From: Hamiltosporidium tvaerminnensis
Taxonomy: Eukaryota; Microsporidia; Dubosqiidae
Assembly: GCA_022605425.2 (NCBI GenBank)
Contig: JAKIMF020000004.1
Location: forward strand, 989,501 to 1,053,500
DNA: 64,000 bases
Direction of reading: 5' to 3'
Shown piece by piece: positions 47,128-55,663 of this stretch; position 1 is the first letter of the stretch, and each line of letters opens with the position of its first letter. The position numbers were made by a program, and so were the translations under genes. The notes under the pieces were generated by a model. It did not search any database. It saw only the letters and a list, made by a program, of their open reading frames with translations, and was not told the origin of the DNA.

Positions 47128-47165
47128 TAATGTAGACCGCAGGCTAAAAGATTGACGACCCTTGG
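47128..47165. mobile_element. Possible terminal repeat of a hAT element
   Basis: GTAGACCGCAGGCTAAAAG followed by ATTGACGACCCTTGG resembles, read in reverse, the CAGGGGTCGTCAACCTGCGG-type end common to animal hAT elements. It would be the right-hand end of an element lying to the left. No partner end or target duplication was found. Confidence 0.3.
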
Positions 47166-48556
47166 ATTTAAACCATTAAATATAATTTTTTTTATAAAAA
47201 ACAGTCCTGATTGCCTAGAGATATAAGAGAACTGGAATGATTAGATAAGTAATAAAAAATGGTTTAGAATTTATGTGGTTTTGCTCTGTATAATCTTGTT
47301 TAAGTTTTGGTTAAGATGTCTTTTACATCTAGTTATTTTTCTAGCTCCTGAACAAACGTATCTCCTTCAGTCATTTTAAACATTTAGATACGCAATAAAT
47401 AGAAATTTTATTTGCTTAAAATATATTTTTTTCTCTATACAAAAGAAATGCTTGAACAATATGGTCATGTTTTCCCGTTCGTTCTGTAGCATTTACTATG
47501 GTCTTCTCCGGTTTTAATCGGAATTTATTCGTACCTCAAGTCTTCTTAATCGATCGAGACTTATGATATTTCTCATAAATTCGGGGTATCACATCCTCTA
47601 GATCATATCTTATTGGTCATAGACAATATAAATAAGTTTTAACTGAAGTATAATATCTACATCACAGTATTAATCCATTCATTTTACATAATTATAATTT
47701 TATTGTTTGCTAGTTTTAGCTATTGAAAGCAAGTTATATTTCGTAACTCTATTCGAACATGTGTCGTTTAAACAATATTCATACCTCAATTTTAAATATT
47801 GATCTATAATTTTTGACTTTGTCATCATTTTTTATACATTATTCTACACCTATAATAAAATACTGTTTTTCGCAAAAAAATCTAAACAATGAGGTTCTAA
47901 TTCGGTTTCCTAGCACAAATTTATATTTATCAGAAACAAAGGCATATCTACACCAGCAACTTTATTTTGTTTACGGATGTTGAAGAGGTAAAGTTTTTTA
48001 CCATCAATTGATAAACATTCTACGACATTTTAAATTGACTACATTTTCATTACTTTCGTTTTGCACCTCAAAATATATTTTTATCTAGATGTAACCGATA
48101 CTAGCATCACACGTAACCTAATTTTTTCATTTGTAGGGTTTCCAAATAACCAATATCACTAGCATGCCATTTCCTTTCAAAATTAGATTTTTTTTAAATT
48201 TTGATTCAAAAAGCCAATTTGAAAAATATTTTATCTACTAAATCATTTGAGCTAAATTGTATCTGCAATAAAAATATTATTAAAGAGACAATCTCTAATC
48301 TAAAACATTATCAAATTATGCAATAACCGCTTGTTAACACACCTTAATTAATGTATAAATAAAGAATATTGAAATCCGATTAAGGCCTTTATAATTAAAT
48401 GTATTGAATTATTTTTATTTCAGTGTATAAAAAGGCTGTTTTCCTGCAAGTAATTTTATCTGATTTATTCAATCGATACTTCTTCATCTTTTACAAGTTG
48501 CTGCTTCTTTATTAACGATTTTTCTTTTCTAAAAATTACATTTGTACTAAATTATT
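47166..48556. other. AT-rich spacer, nothing firm
   Basis: A stretch at about 47480-47760 loosely resembles the minus-strand LINE tail but too weakly to annotate. No gene seen. Confidence 0.35.
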
Positions 48557-48597
48557 ACTTGCCACTATTTTAAAAAGATGTGATACTTTTAAATAAA
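48557..48597 (+). mobile_element. 5'-truncated copy of the structured retroposon (3' end only)
   Basis: 41 bp identical to the 3' terminus of copy 1 (1817-1857), starting ACTTGCCACTATTTTAAAAA and ending AAATAAA. Flanks are similar to each other (GTACTAAATTATT before, GTATTAATTTTAT after), a likely decayed target duplication. An exact 3' end without the rest is the usual product of incomplete target-primed reverse transcription. Confidence 0.75.
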
Positions 48598-49264
48598 GTA
48601 TTAATTTTATGATGCAGTGAGATCAATAACGTAGTAAGAATTATACCTTTAAATAAGAATTGTTTATATTCAAAGATATTTAATTCATTATAAGATTGTA
48701 TATATCAAATTCTGGATTTGAAATCTGCACGAGTATAACGATAGTAAAGAAATAATAAATACTACTTTTTAAAAATCAAATCTTAAATTTGATAATTACA
48801 GCAATAAATATTTTTGTTAATTTATATTTTTTAATAAATTCATATAGCAATAAATTTATAGTAAACAACAATCTTAAATCCAGAATCGGATGCTTGTTTA
48901 TCTCAAAAATAAAAGAATAAATTTCTAGTTAAATATAATTGTAAGAACATAAGTTTTAATACTGAAATATAAACCAATTTATTGAATATAATTATTATTC
49001 CAATTAAAAATACTTGTACGTAAATTTATAAGCGTTTAAAATTTTAACTTTTTTTCATCAAAATTAGTGCCGCCAATTTTTAACCCAATTGATAGAAATC
49101 ATAAAAAATATTTAAAGAATAAAACAAATTTACAAAAAAAATGATTCTTTGTTTTATTTAATTACCAACGAACAAAAAAATTTATATTTCACCATTTTTT
49201 AAGCATTTTTTTATTTTTCGTTGTTAATAGATCTTATTTCCCCTTTTTCCATATACGGATACTC
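48598..49264. other. Upstream region of the RMD1-like gene
   Basis: AT-rich; apart from the C-rich patch directly before the start codon nothing is recognised. Confidence 0.4.
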
Positions 49265-49270
49265 ACCCCT
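49265..49270 (+). promoter_or_regulatory. CCCC start signal of the RMD1-like gene
   Basis: ACCCCT with C at 49266-49269, four bases before the ATG at 49274. A second in-frame ATG follows two codons later in the 21-mer region, but the first is nearest the signal. Confidence 0.6.
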
Positions 49271-49273
49271 TCA

Positions 49274-50290
49274 ATGGATGATCATAAGCAATTCAGACAA
49301 AAGATATCGTTACACAATACAACACAAGACATTCCAGTTGGTAAAAAACAAGCCAGAATAGAGCTTAGAGCTATGAAGGATGCTTTGCCATTAAATATAT
49401 TACCAGAAACACAATCAAAAGAAAGTGTGAAAATAGAAGCAGATTTGAAGCGAGTGACTGCATATTGTACAGCAGAAAGAATAAATTTAAAAGATTTGTA
49501 TAAAAATATAAATCAAAATGAAATATTTAATAAAGCAACAATGTACTTTGGTGAGTGTTTATATGCTTCTATTCGGTTACCAATTTCACCGAACGAAGAG
49601 CAATCTTTTGATATTTTTTATTATGATTATGGTGTGGTGGTATGTTGGGGTCTGCAACAGAATAATGAAACGGTAGTTCTTAACCATTTAAAAAAATTTG
49701 AAGAAAATAAATATGAAGTTGGAAAAGTAGAAGTCGAATCTTTTAGATACGGAATTGTAAGAGAAAACCCGATGGTTTTAAACGACATCATTTATTTAAA
49801 TACAGAAGATTTCTTTAATAAAATGGTCATTTCAAATGCGATAGCACAGAGTGTCAAATTGGATTATTTTGAAAATTTAGTTGATATGACTGTAGACACA
49901 GTTAAAGATTTGCCAGAAGAGGTTGAAAATGAAGGAAAGGTTGGTAAAACAAGGAAAGATATTTTAAAATTGGTTGGTAAATTACACAGACTGCGGTTTA
50001 ATTTAAATCTTATCACAAATATTTTGGATGAACCAGAAATGTTATGGCACTATCCCGGATATGCTTCATTATATGAAACATTTAAACATTATTTAGAAAT
50101 CAAACCACGTGTTGAAGTATTGAATCAAAGATGTGATGTTATTCAAGGCATTCTTGGTATTTTAAGTGATAATATCAATACAAGAAATGGAGAAAGCTTA
50201 GAAAAAACTATTATAGCTCTGATTATGTTCAGTGTAGTTATTGGAATTATACAGATTTTTATGTTTTGGTATTATAATAGAAATAAATAG
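49274..50290 (+). CDS. RMD1/RMND1-family (DUF155) membrane-anchored protein
   Basis: 338 residues. The central part follows the DUF155 family of yeast Rmd1, Rmd8 and Sif2-like proteins and human RMND1: VTAYCTAERINL (about 60-71), FDIFYYDYGVVVCWGL (about 112-127), SFRYGI, NDIIYLNT, and the late block VGKLHRLRFNLNLITNILDEPEMLWHYP (about 235-262). A single C-terminal hydrophobic span (about 313-332; IIALIMFSVVIGIIQIFMFW) is followed by a short basic tail, as is typical. In yeast, family members affect vacuole or mitochondrial membrane functions and meiotic nuclear division. Since microsporidia have only mitosomes, a role at another membrane is likely. Length is somewhat shorter than in fungi. 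Confidence 0.85.
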   Translation: MDDHKQFRQKISLHNTTQDIPVGKKQARIELRAMKDALPLNILPETQSKESVKIEADLKRVTAYCTAERINLKDLYKNINQNEIFNKATMYFGECLYASIRLPISPNEEQSFDIFYYDYGVVVCWGLQQNNETVVLNHLKKFEENKYEVGKVEVESFRYGIVRENPMVLNDIIYLNTEDFFNKMVISNAIAQSVKLDYFENLVDMTVDTVKDLPEEVENEGKVGKTRKDILKLVGKLHRLRFNLNLITNILDEPEMLWHYPGYASLYETFKHYLEIKPRVEVLNQRCDVIQGILGILSDNINTRNGESLEKTIIALIMFSVVIGIIQIFMFWYYNRNK

Positions 50291-50383
50291 TGATTTGTGT
50301 TTTTATATTAATAAATATACTTTATGTCTTTTGATTATTTTTTCTGTATTTTCAATAATAAACGAATTTGGATTTTAAAATTT

Positions 50384-50492
50384 GATTTTTCAAATAGAAA
50401 TTCTGATTCTTTTATTATTTTCTTAGGACTAAATTAATTAAAAATATTAAATTTAAAGTTTGATTTTATCAAATATAAATTCTGATTCTTTG
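50384..50492. repeat. Imperfect direct duplication in the 3' region of the RMD1-like gene
   Basis: The block TTTGATTTTTCAAATAGAAA plus TTCTGATTCTTT (50384-50413) recurs as TTTGATTTTATCAAATATAAA plus TTCTGATTCTTT (50459-50492), about 76 bp apart, with a weaker third trace near 50590. Confidence 0.65.
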
Positions 50493-50834
50493 ATTTAAAA
50501 GTGAAACCATTTATCAACTGAAGAGTCTAAAAAATTAAATTAATTTATTCGTTATTTTTTCTTGTATATTAAATAAATTAAAAAAATATAAATTTCAAAT
50601 TCTCTTTGACTTTTATAAAATTATACCCAAATCTGTTCTTTATTTATGAAATCAGAAAGAAATTAGACTTCTATAATTTTATGAAATTTTCTATTGAATA
50701 GGATTGTGTCACATCATAAAAAAATTCAAAATTTTATATTTTTTTAAATTTATCTCCCTCCACTTTTATTTTGAATAAAAAGTTAATATCAAAATAAAGA
50801 ATTAAAAACTCATTTGTGATAATACTGGTTTTAT

Positions 50835-51000
50835 AATTTATTTAATAAAATTCTGGATTAAAATGTTTTACGATTTTTATATATTTTCTTCTACCTCTTT
50901 TACCACTGTTGTTTCTTCTTCCAACTGTGACTCTTCATTTATATTTTTATATATTTTCTTCTACCTCTTTTACCACTGTTGTTTCTTCTTCCAAATCCCT
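50835..51000 (-). pseudogene. LINE fragment copy G, 3' end with an internal duplication
   Basis: Reverse complement of the LINE 3' terminus: TTTATTTAATAAAATTCTGG at 50837-50856 corresponds to 14100-14119, then TTTTCTTCTACCTCTTT and CTTCTTCCAA. The block from about 50874 to 50943 is repeated almost exactly at about 50944-51000, a 70-bp tandem duplication that happened after insertion. The plus-strand 83-codon frame across it is not a gene. Confidence 0.75.
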
Positions 51001-51820
51001 GGTGCTATAAAAATATTATTCTATTTTAGCTCAATATTATGGTTCAAGTCTTGGTCTCGTTTTCTTTTTTATATGCCTTTGTTTCAAGCAATATATATTC
51101 AATCACACCCGTAAAAAAGCTTTACAATTTTATTTTCTACTTCAAATTTTTTCAAAATATATAAACTTACTCGGTATGCTGTTAGAGTATCTATACCATT
51201 TCTTAAGAATAATATTCCCGCTATTTCTTTCTTTTGAATATATTCGCCTTCAGATACAACTTAATCCCTTAAACTGACTTACTGATATAATTATATACTT
51301 TTTTAAATTCTTATCAAAATAAACTCTTATTTATTGGTAAAAATATTTTTCTGACACTTGAGTTTAATTTCAAGATGAAACTGGTTATTTTAAAGTACGA
51401 CTATATTTCTACTGAGTATATTTAAATATATCTTGAAATAGAATAATGTACTCCACAAGTTCGTTTGATTTATTAACACGCTATTTATAAAAATTATATT
51501 AAGTCTAACTCACTGAATACACAATAAAAATATTCAAATAAATTTAATTTTGCAAATGATAAAAGAATATTTAATTCTGTTATTTAATTTGAATAAAATA
51601 AAAAAAATATTTTTATAGAAAAGTGGTTAAATTAATTTTAAATTACTTGAAAAATCAAATATATTTTTAACTTACATTTCTTAAAATATATGTATTGAAA
51701 AAGAACTGAGAAATGAAAAAAATGAAGCACAAATTTATTTACTTATGAAATATTTAAATTGAAAAAATATTTGATTTTTAATAGATTTTATTTACTTATG
51801 AAATTATAAAAATTTATAAT
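51001..51820. other. AT-rich spacer downstream of APC11
   Basis: Nothing recognised; includes the presumed 3' untranslated part of the minus-strand APC11 gene. Confidence 0.4.
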
Positions 51821-52075
51821 TTAATCAAAAATTTTATAATAACTCCAATCTTTTCTACACATGGGACATATTTTATTACTTTGTAACCATTTAGAAACAC
51901 AATGCATGTGATAAGCATGTTTGCAGCTTCCTATACAGGGTTTACAATTAACTGGATGTGTACATTCAGAACACATTTGCTCAAAGCTTTGTTGACAAAT
52001 ACCACACATTTCGTCTTCTAAATCCCATTTCCAAGAATATGTGGCATATATTTTTTTTAGAGAAATCTTTACCAT
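51821..52075 (-). CDS. APC11: Anaphase-promoting complex RING subunit APC11
   Basis: 84 residues, the usual length. It is the RING-H2 subunit that recruits the ubiquitin-conjugating enzyme in the APC/C and so drives destruction of mitotic regulators. Zinc ligands are complete: C24-x2-C27, C35, C38, C44, C51, H53, H56 and H58/C59, then C70-x2-C73. Family marks are YSWKWD before the first pair, HMHCVSKWL, and the CPMCRKDW ending that distinguishes APC11 from the related Rbx1 (which has CPLDNREW). The start at 52075 has CCC at 52080-52082 just upstream. It diverges from the uL22 gene over a region made of repeated copies of its own start. Confidence 0.93.
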   Translation of the reverse strand: MVKISLKKIYATYSWKWDLEDEMCGICQQSFEQMCSECTHPVNCKPCIGSCKHAYHMHCVSKWLQSNKICPMCRKDWSYYKIFD

Positions 52076-52375
52076 GAAAGGGACAATTCATTTATAATTA
52101 TTTTTATTTTTTTTTATAGAAACCTTTACTATGAAAGAGAATTCAGTTTAAATTATTTTTATTTTTGAAAAATCCTTTAAAGAAAAGGACAATTCACCTA
52201 AAATTATTTTCCATAAAATTTGTAATTTTTTTTGGAATCTTTACCAATAAAGGGACAATTCACTTAAAATTATTTTGGGAAAAATCTTTACCATGAAAGG
52301 GACAATTCACCTAAAATTATTTTCCATAAAATATTGTAATTTTTTTTGAAAATTTTACCATGAAAGAGACTTTAC
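52066..52375. repeat. Imperfect tandem repeat of the APC11 start region (about six units)
   Basis: Units of about 47-68 bp begin near 52066, 52121, 52173, 52238, 52285 and 52353. Each carries a version of CTTTACCATGAAAGGGACAA, which on the minus strand is the APC11 signal CCC, a few bases, ATG and the first codons. Between them sit similar CACCTAAAATTATTTTCC blocks. The repeats fill the whole gap between APC11 and uL22 and presumably hold both promoters. Confidence 0.85.
52080..52082 (-). promoter_or_regulatory. CCC-type start signal of APC11
   Basis: Minus-strand GTCCCTTTCATG: CCC four bases before the start codon. The same signal recurs in several of the tandem units further upstream. Confidence 0.6.
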
Positions 52376-52437
52376 TTATTCATATTTCTCATAAAATTTA
52401 TTATTCCTTTTATTTTTTTAAAAAAAATGTAAAAAAA

Positions 52438-52440
52438 CCC
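52438..52440 (+). promoter_or_regulatory. CCC-type start signal that fixes the uL22 start
   Basis: AAACCCTGG lies directly before the ATG at 52444. The open frame extends upstream to an ATG at 52360, but that ATG belongs to the APC11 tandem repeat on the opposite strand and would add 28 residues foreign to the family. Confidence 0.65.
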
Positions 52441-52443
52441 TGG

Positions 52444-52962
52444 ATGAAAAATAAATACAGCGTAAAGATTGCTAATTTTGATGGTGTAAAAGCCTGTGTC
52501 AATAAAGCGAAAGTAAGCTTTAAAAACACACGAGAAACTTCTCGTCCACTTCTTAAGAAGTCTTTAGAAGACGCACTTAAGTATTTGGCTGATGTTGAAA
52601 ATTTTAAGAAATGTGTTCCATTTACAAGATTTAATGGTGGTATTCAATGTACTTCTCAAGCCAAGGGTCTATGTAAACCAAACAAAGGTAGATGGCCTTT
52701 AAAATCAGTAAAATTATTTAAAGGATTGATAGATAATCTCGTGGAAAATGCAAAAGCCAAAAGTATGGATCCAAAGGTTTTGGTAATAACACACGTTCAA
52801 GTCAATAAAGCACCCAAAGTACACGGAAGAATGCATCGAGCACATGGACGTGTCAGTCCTTATAATAAGAGTCCTTGTCATGTAGAAATTATTGCTACTA
52901 AACAGAAAGTGGATGTTCCATTGGAAGACGAAGATTTGAAAGTTGAGGAGTTGCAAGAATAA
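52444..52962 (+). CDS. RPL17: Large-subunit ribosomal protein uL22 (L17)
   Basis: 172 residues from the ATG at 52444. It lines the exit tunnel of the 60S subunit and binds 25S-type rRNA. Clear family blocks are KVSFKNTRETS near the N-terminus, LEDALKYLADV, CKPNKGRWPLKSVKLFKGLI, and the tunnel loop region VQVNKAPKVHGRMHRAHGRV followed by SPCHVEII. The C-terminus is short and acidic. No intron is evident. It is divergent to APC11 across a repeat-filled 368-bp gap. Confidence 0.95.
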   Translation: MKNKYSVKIANFDGVKACVNKAKVSFKNTRETSRPLLKKSLEDALKYLADVENFKKCVPFTRFNGGIQCTSQAKGLCKPNKGRWPLKSVKLFKGLIDNLVENAKAKSMDPKVLVITHVQVNKAPKVHGRMHRAHGRVSPYNKSPCHVEIIATKQKVDVPLEDEDLKVEELQE

Positions 52963-53596
52963 ATTTTCTTATTTAATTTCTTATAATTTTTATAAAAAAA
53001 TTTTTATATCTTTTCACAGTAAAATTTTTATTTAAATTTGAGAATATAACAATGTGGAATTAATTTTTTTATTTATAATGTAATTTATTTTTTTGCTTAA
53101 GAACTAATATTTCGAAATATTTAATTTTTTACTTTTAGGAATTTAAATCCATTTCTATATATAAATAATACTTTTTAATACTCAGTAATGAATTGGTTAA
53201 TACTTAGTTAATAACTAGAAATACTTCTTGATACTTAGTAATATTTAAAAATGAATTGGTCATGTCTTTGAACTATTTATACCACGTTATTTCAATATTA
53301 CTCGGTTACAATTTATTCCTTTTACTTATATATTGAATCTTGAGTAAAAAAAAATTGAAAATGCCGTTTTCTTAAATGAAATAAAAAAGTTTCTTGATTC
53401 ATACGAAGAAATGAAATACAAATCATATTATTTTTTTTATTTTAGAATTATATTCAATTACTTATAAAATACAAGTGTACACTATAAAATACATTTGAAT
53501 ATATTTTTCTACTTTTTAATTTTCTTTTTGGATAGATTAAAGTCATAATATTGTTTTTCTTTATCAAAATTTAAATGCTATTTAAGAATCAAAGGA
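52963..53596. other. Spacer with repeated ACTTAGTAATA-like words
   Basis: AT-rich 3' region of uL22. Words like TAATACTCAGTAATGAATTGGT and AATACTTAGTTAATA recur irregularly at 53175-53270. No gene. Confidence 0.4.
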
Positions 53597-54318
53597 AAAC
53601 TACATAAAAAACTTTCTGTTTAGCAATGTGTGTTTGAAACTAGTGTGAGGATAATTAGTTGGGTTTTCGGTTCGAATCAAACCTAACTACATCTTCGGTT
53701 GTTCCATGAGAGTTTTTATTAGGAGGAGAGGTCTACGAAATGGCGAAACTTTTTCTACAAATTTATTTGTAGTTTTTTATGTAACCAGATTGCAGACCGC
53801 AGCTGAACATGTAGGTAATTGCCATGTAAAAGCATGGAAACCTAGCCTTGCTCACTCGGGTTAGAAGACTTAGCGCCTGGGAGATACAAAACAAAGACCC
53901 ATTTAAAGCCTGGGAAGCTAAGTAACAAGTTATACCTGTTGGTATGACATTGCACCTTCTAGATGGAGCCCATGTAAATCGCTGAAATATATCTTAGCTA
54001 GAATTTTATTGGGTTCAGAAAGTGTAGAGTAAGTTAAAATGCTGCATAGACTTGGGGGAGCCCAGGGGGGGGCTTCGGCCTTCGATCACACTCCATGCAA
54101 CGAACATTAACGAACTCCGGGCAACTGCCTCGCCTATTAAGGTTCTGTACACCTGGTAGATGAAAGGCTTTGGGACGTAGGTATCGCAGGGGGTATTGAT
54201 GGAGTAGCAGTTATTTATGTTAAACCTAGAACTGCGTTAATGTCATGAAAAAAATATAACACTTGCCACTATTTTAAAAAGATGTGATATTTTTAAATAA
54301 AGTTATTTTAAGCCTCAA
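53580..54318 (+). mobile_element. Structured non-coding retroposon, well-kept copy 5
   Basis: Full-length copy very similar to copy 1 despite being 52 kb away. It keeps the hairpins CTACAAAT/ATTTGTAG (about 53755-53772) and CCATG/CATGG (53822-53837), the CTCACTCGGGTTAGAAGACT block, the GGGGGG tract before CTTCGGCCTTCGATCACA, and the acttgccact 3' end. The leading hairpin is worn. Flanks GCTATTTAAGAATCAAA and GTTATTTTAAGCCTCAAA look like a diverged target duplication. Confidence 0.8.
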
Positions 54319-54429
54319 AATAATAGAAACCTCAATTTAAATGCTATTAATCAAATACTATTAATTAATTATATCATTTTAAATACTAATAATTAATTAT
54401 TATCAAGCAATAATATAAGCGTTCATTAG

Positions 54430-54590
54430 ATCTAATAATTTTAATTTTTCTAATAATCTTTTGTAAAATTTAGTTACAATACCATCTCAGGTTATCACAA
54501 AAAGGATAATTTAAAAATACATTTATAAATAAGACCTAACTCATTAGCTAACAAATCATATATTTCTATTTAATTACTATTTTTCGACGA
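54430..54590 (-). pseudogene. LINE fragment copy H
   Basis: The segment 54478-54570 matches 14525-14615 of copy C (ACAATACCATCTCAGGTTATCACA and AATAAGACCTAACTCATTAGCTA). Short and frameless. Confidence 0.65.
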
Positions 54591-54899
54591 GATTAAATAA
54601 AAACAAAATAATCTATGCCATAATTTAAGAAATAACTTATTCGATGTGCTTCAGTTATTATTTTATGCAAAAAAATATTTTTTTTTGATTTTAAGGGTTT
54701 TTTCTTGATTCAATATTTATTCTTAAAAATAGTAAAAATTAAAAAAAATTATGTCCAAAGTTTTTACAAATTATTTAAATTTTAGCAGCAAATAAGTTTT
54801 TTATATAATTTTTTTTAATTTTTACTATTTTTAAATGAATTACAATTAAATGCAAATTTTTCAATTTTTTATCTCAAAAAAGTTTGTAAGATTTAAAAA

Positions 54900-55215
54900 A
54901 TTTATAATACCAGTAAAGACTAGAGAATGAATTTATTAAAGAAAATATCGTTAAATATAAAACATTTATTGTACCAGCTGAGTTTAGAGAATATATATAT
55001 TATAGATAATATCCTTGAAAATAAAACAGAATTTATAGTATCAGCTGAGTTTAGAGAATATTTTCAAGAAAATAAAAACAGGATTTATATTACCAGTGAA
55101 TACTATGGAATACATTCTTTGAAATATAAATAAAACTGGATTTATAGTACAAGTTAAGAGTAAAAAACATATTTATTTGAGAAAATGTAAATAAAAATAA
55201 AACCAAATTTATTAA
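54900..55215. repeat. Imperfect tandem repeat behind the UBL-eL40 gene (about five units)
   Basis: Units of about 52-67 bp start at TTTATAATACCAGTAAAG (54899), TTTATTGTACCAGCTGAGTTTAG, TTTATAGTATCAGCTGAGTTTAG, TTTATATTACCAGTGAATAC and TTTATAGTACAAGTTAAGAG, each ending in an AAATAAAAC-like stretch. The array reaches to within a few bases of the stop codon of the UBL-eL40 gene. The 68-codon plus frame at 54927-55133 is a by-product of the repeat, not a gene. Confidence 0.8.
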
Positions 55216-55605
55216 TTATTTCTTATCCTTTCTCTTCTTTTTAGGTCTCAAATCAGCACAATGTCCACACTTTTGATTTCTGCAGTGAGTGGCATTTGCT
55301 CCGTTCCTACAGTAGCACTTCCTACATATTTTAATATTTTGATATGACATGGCAAGTGCACGTGTATTTTCTGAAAGAACACCACCCAATAGTTTCTGTG
55401 TCATAGAAATAGTTGAAAGAGAAGTAATTCCCATTTCTTCTAAAGAACATCCATTTAGTGGTCTATTACAGTAAAATAATAACTGATCTTTTGATACAAT
55501 TCCTGTTTTTTCTTGTAATATACCTTTCAACTCATCACTAGATGATTTACAAGGTATATCAACTGTAATTGTATTTTGTCCCAAGCATTTTACAAAAACT
55601 TGCAT
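55216..55605 (-). CDS. RPL40: Ubiquitin-like domain fused to ribosomal protein eL40
   Basis: 129 residues. Residues 1-75 align with ubiquitin from MQVFVK (ubiquitin MQIFVK) to a terminal LLGG, but with many changes: the usual LRLRGG tail is KLLGG, position 48 is Arg, and the Lys-63 region reads ITSLST, so the main chain-forming lysines are lost. Residues 76-129 are eL40, a 60S protein with a zinc finger (C94, C97, C108, C113) and the basic LRPKKKRK ending. In most eukaryotes a deubiquitinase cuts after GG to free eL40; here the GG is kept, so cleavage is still plausible, but the released domain is unlikely to act as normal ubiquitin. CCCC at 55608-55611 lies two bases before the start. Confidence 0.92.
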   Translation of the reverse strand: MQVFVKCLGQNTITVDIPCKSSSDELKGILQEKTGIVSKDQLLFYCNRPLNGCSLEEMGITSLSTISMTQKLLGGVLSENTRALAMSYQNIKICRKCYCRNGANATHCRNQKCGHCADLRPKKKRKDKK

Positions 55606-55607
55606 TT

Positions 55608-55611
55608 GGGG
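55608..55611 (-). promoter_or_regulatory. CCCC start signal of UBL-eL40
   Basis: Minus-strand CACCCCAAATG places four C two bases before the ATG, confirming the start. Confidence 0.6.
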
Positions 55612-55663
55612 TGAAATTTTGATTTTTTTAAAAAAAGAAAATTTAAAAGAAGAAATTTTTTAT

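Noticed and set aside
47480-47760. Possible further minus-strand LINE tail fragment
   Set aside because: Only short scattered words agree with copy C; similarity is not above what AT-rich sequence gives.
52360-52443. Upstream extension of the uL22 frame
   Set aside because: Its ATG is part of the APC11 tandem repeat, the added residues do not resemble uL22, and a CCC signal precedes the ATG at 52444.
53680-53710. GGTTCGAATC, a match to an RNA polymerase III B box, in retroposon copy 5
   Set aside because: The word is absent from copies 1 and 2 at the aligned position, so it is probably a chance substitution and not a promoter of the family.
54927-55133. 68-codon frame with repeated AEFREY-like segments
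   Set aside because: It is a translation of the tandem repeat behind UBL-eL40; unit lengths are not multiples of three throughout and there is no start signal.
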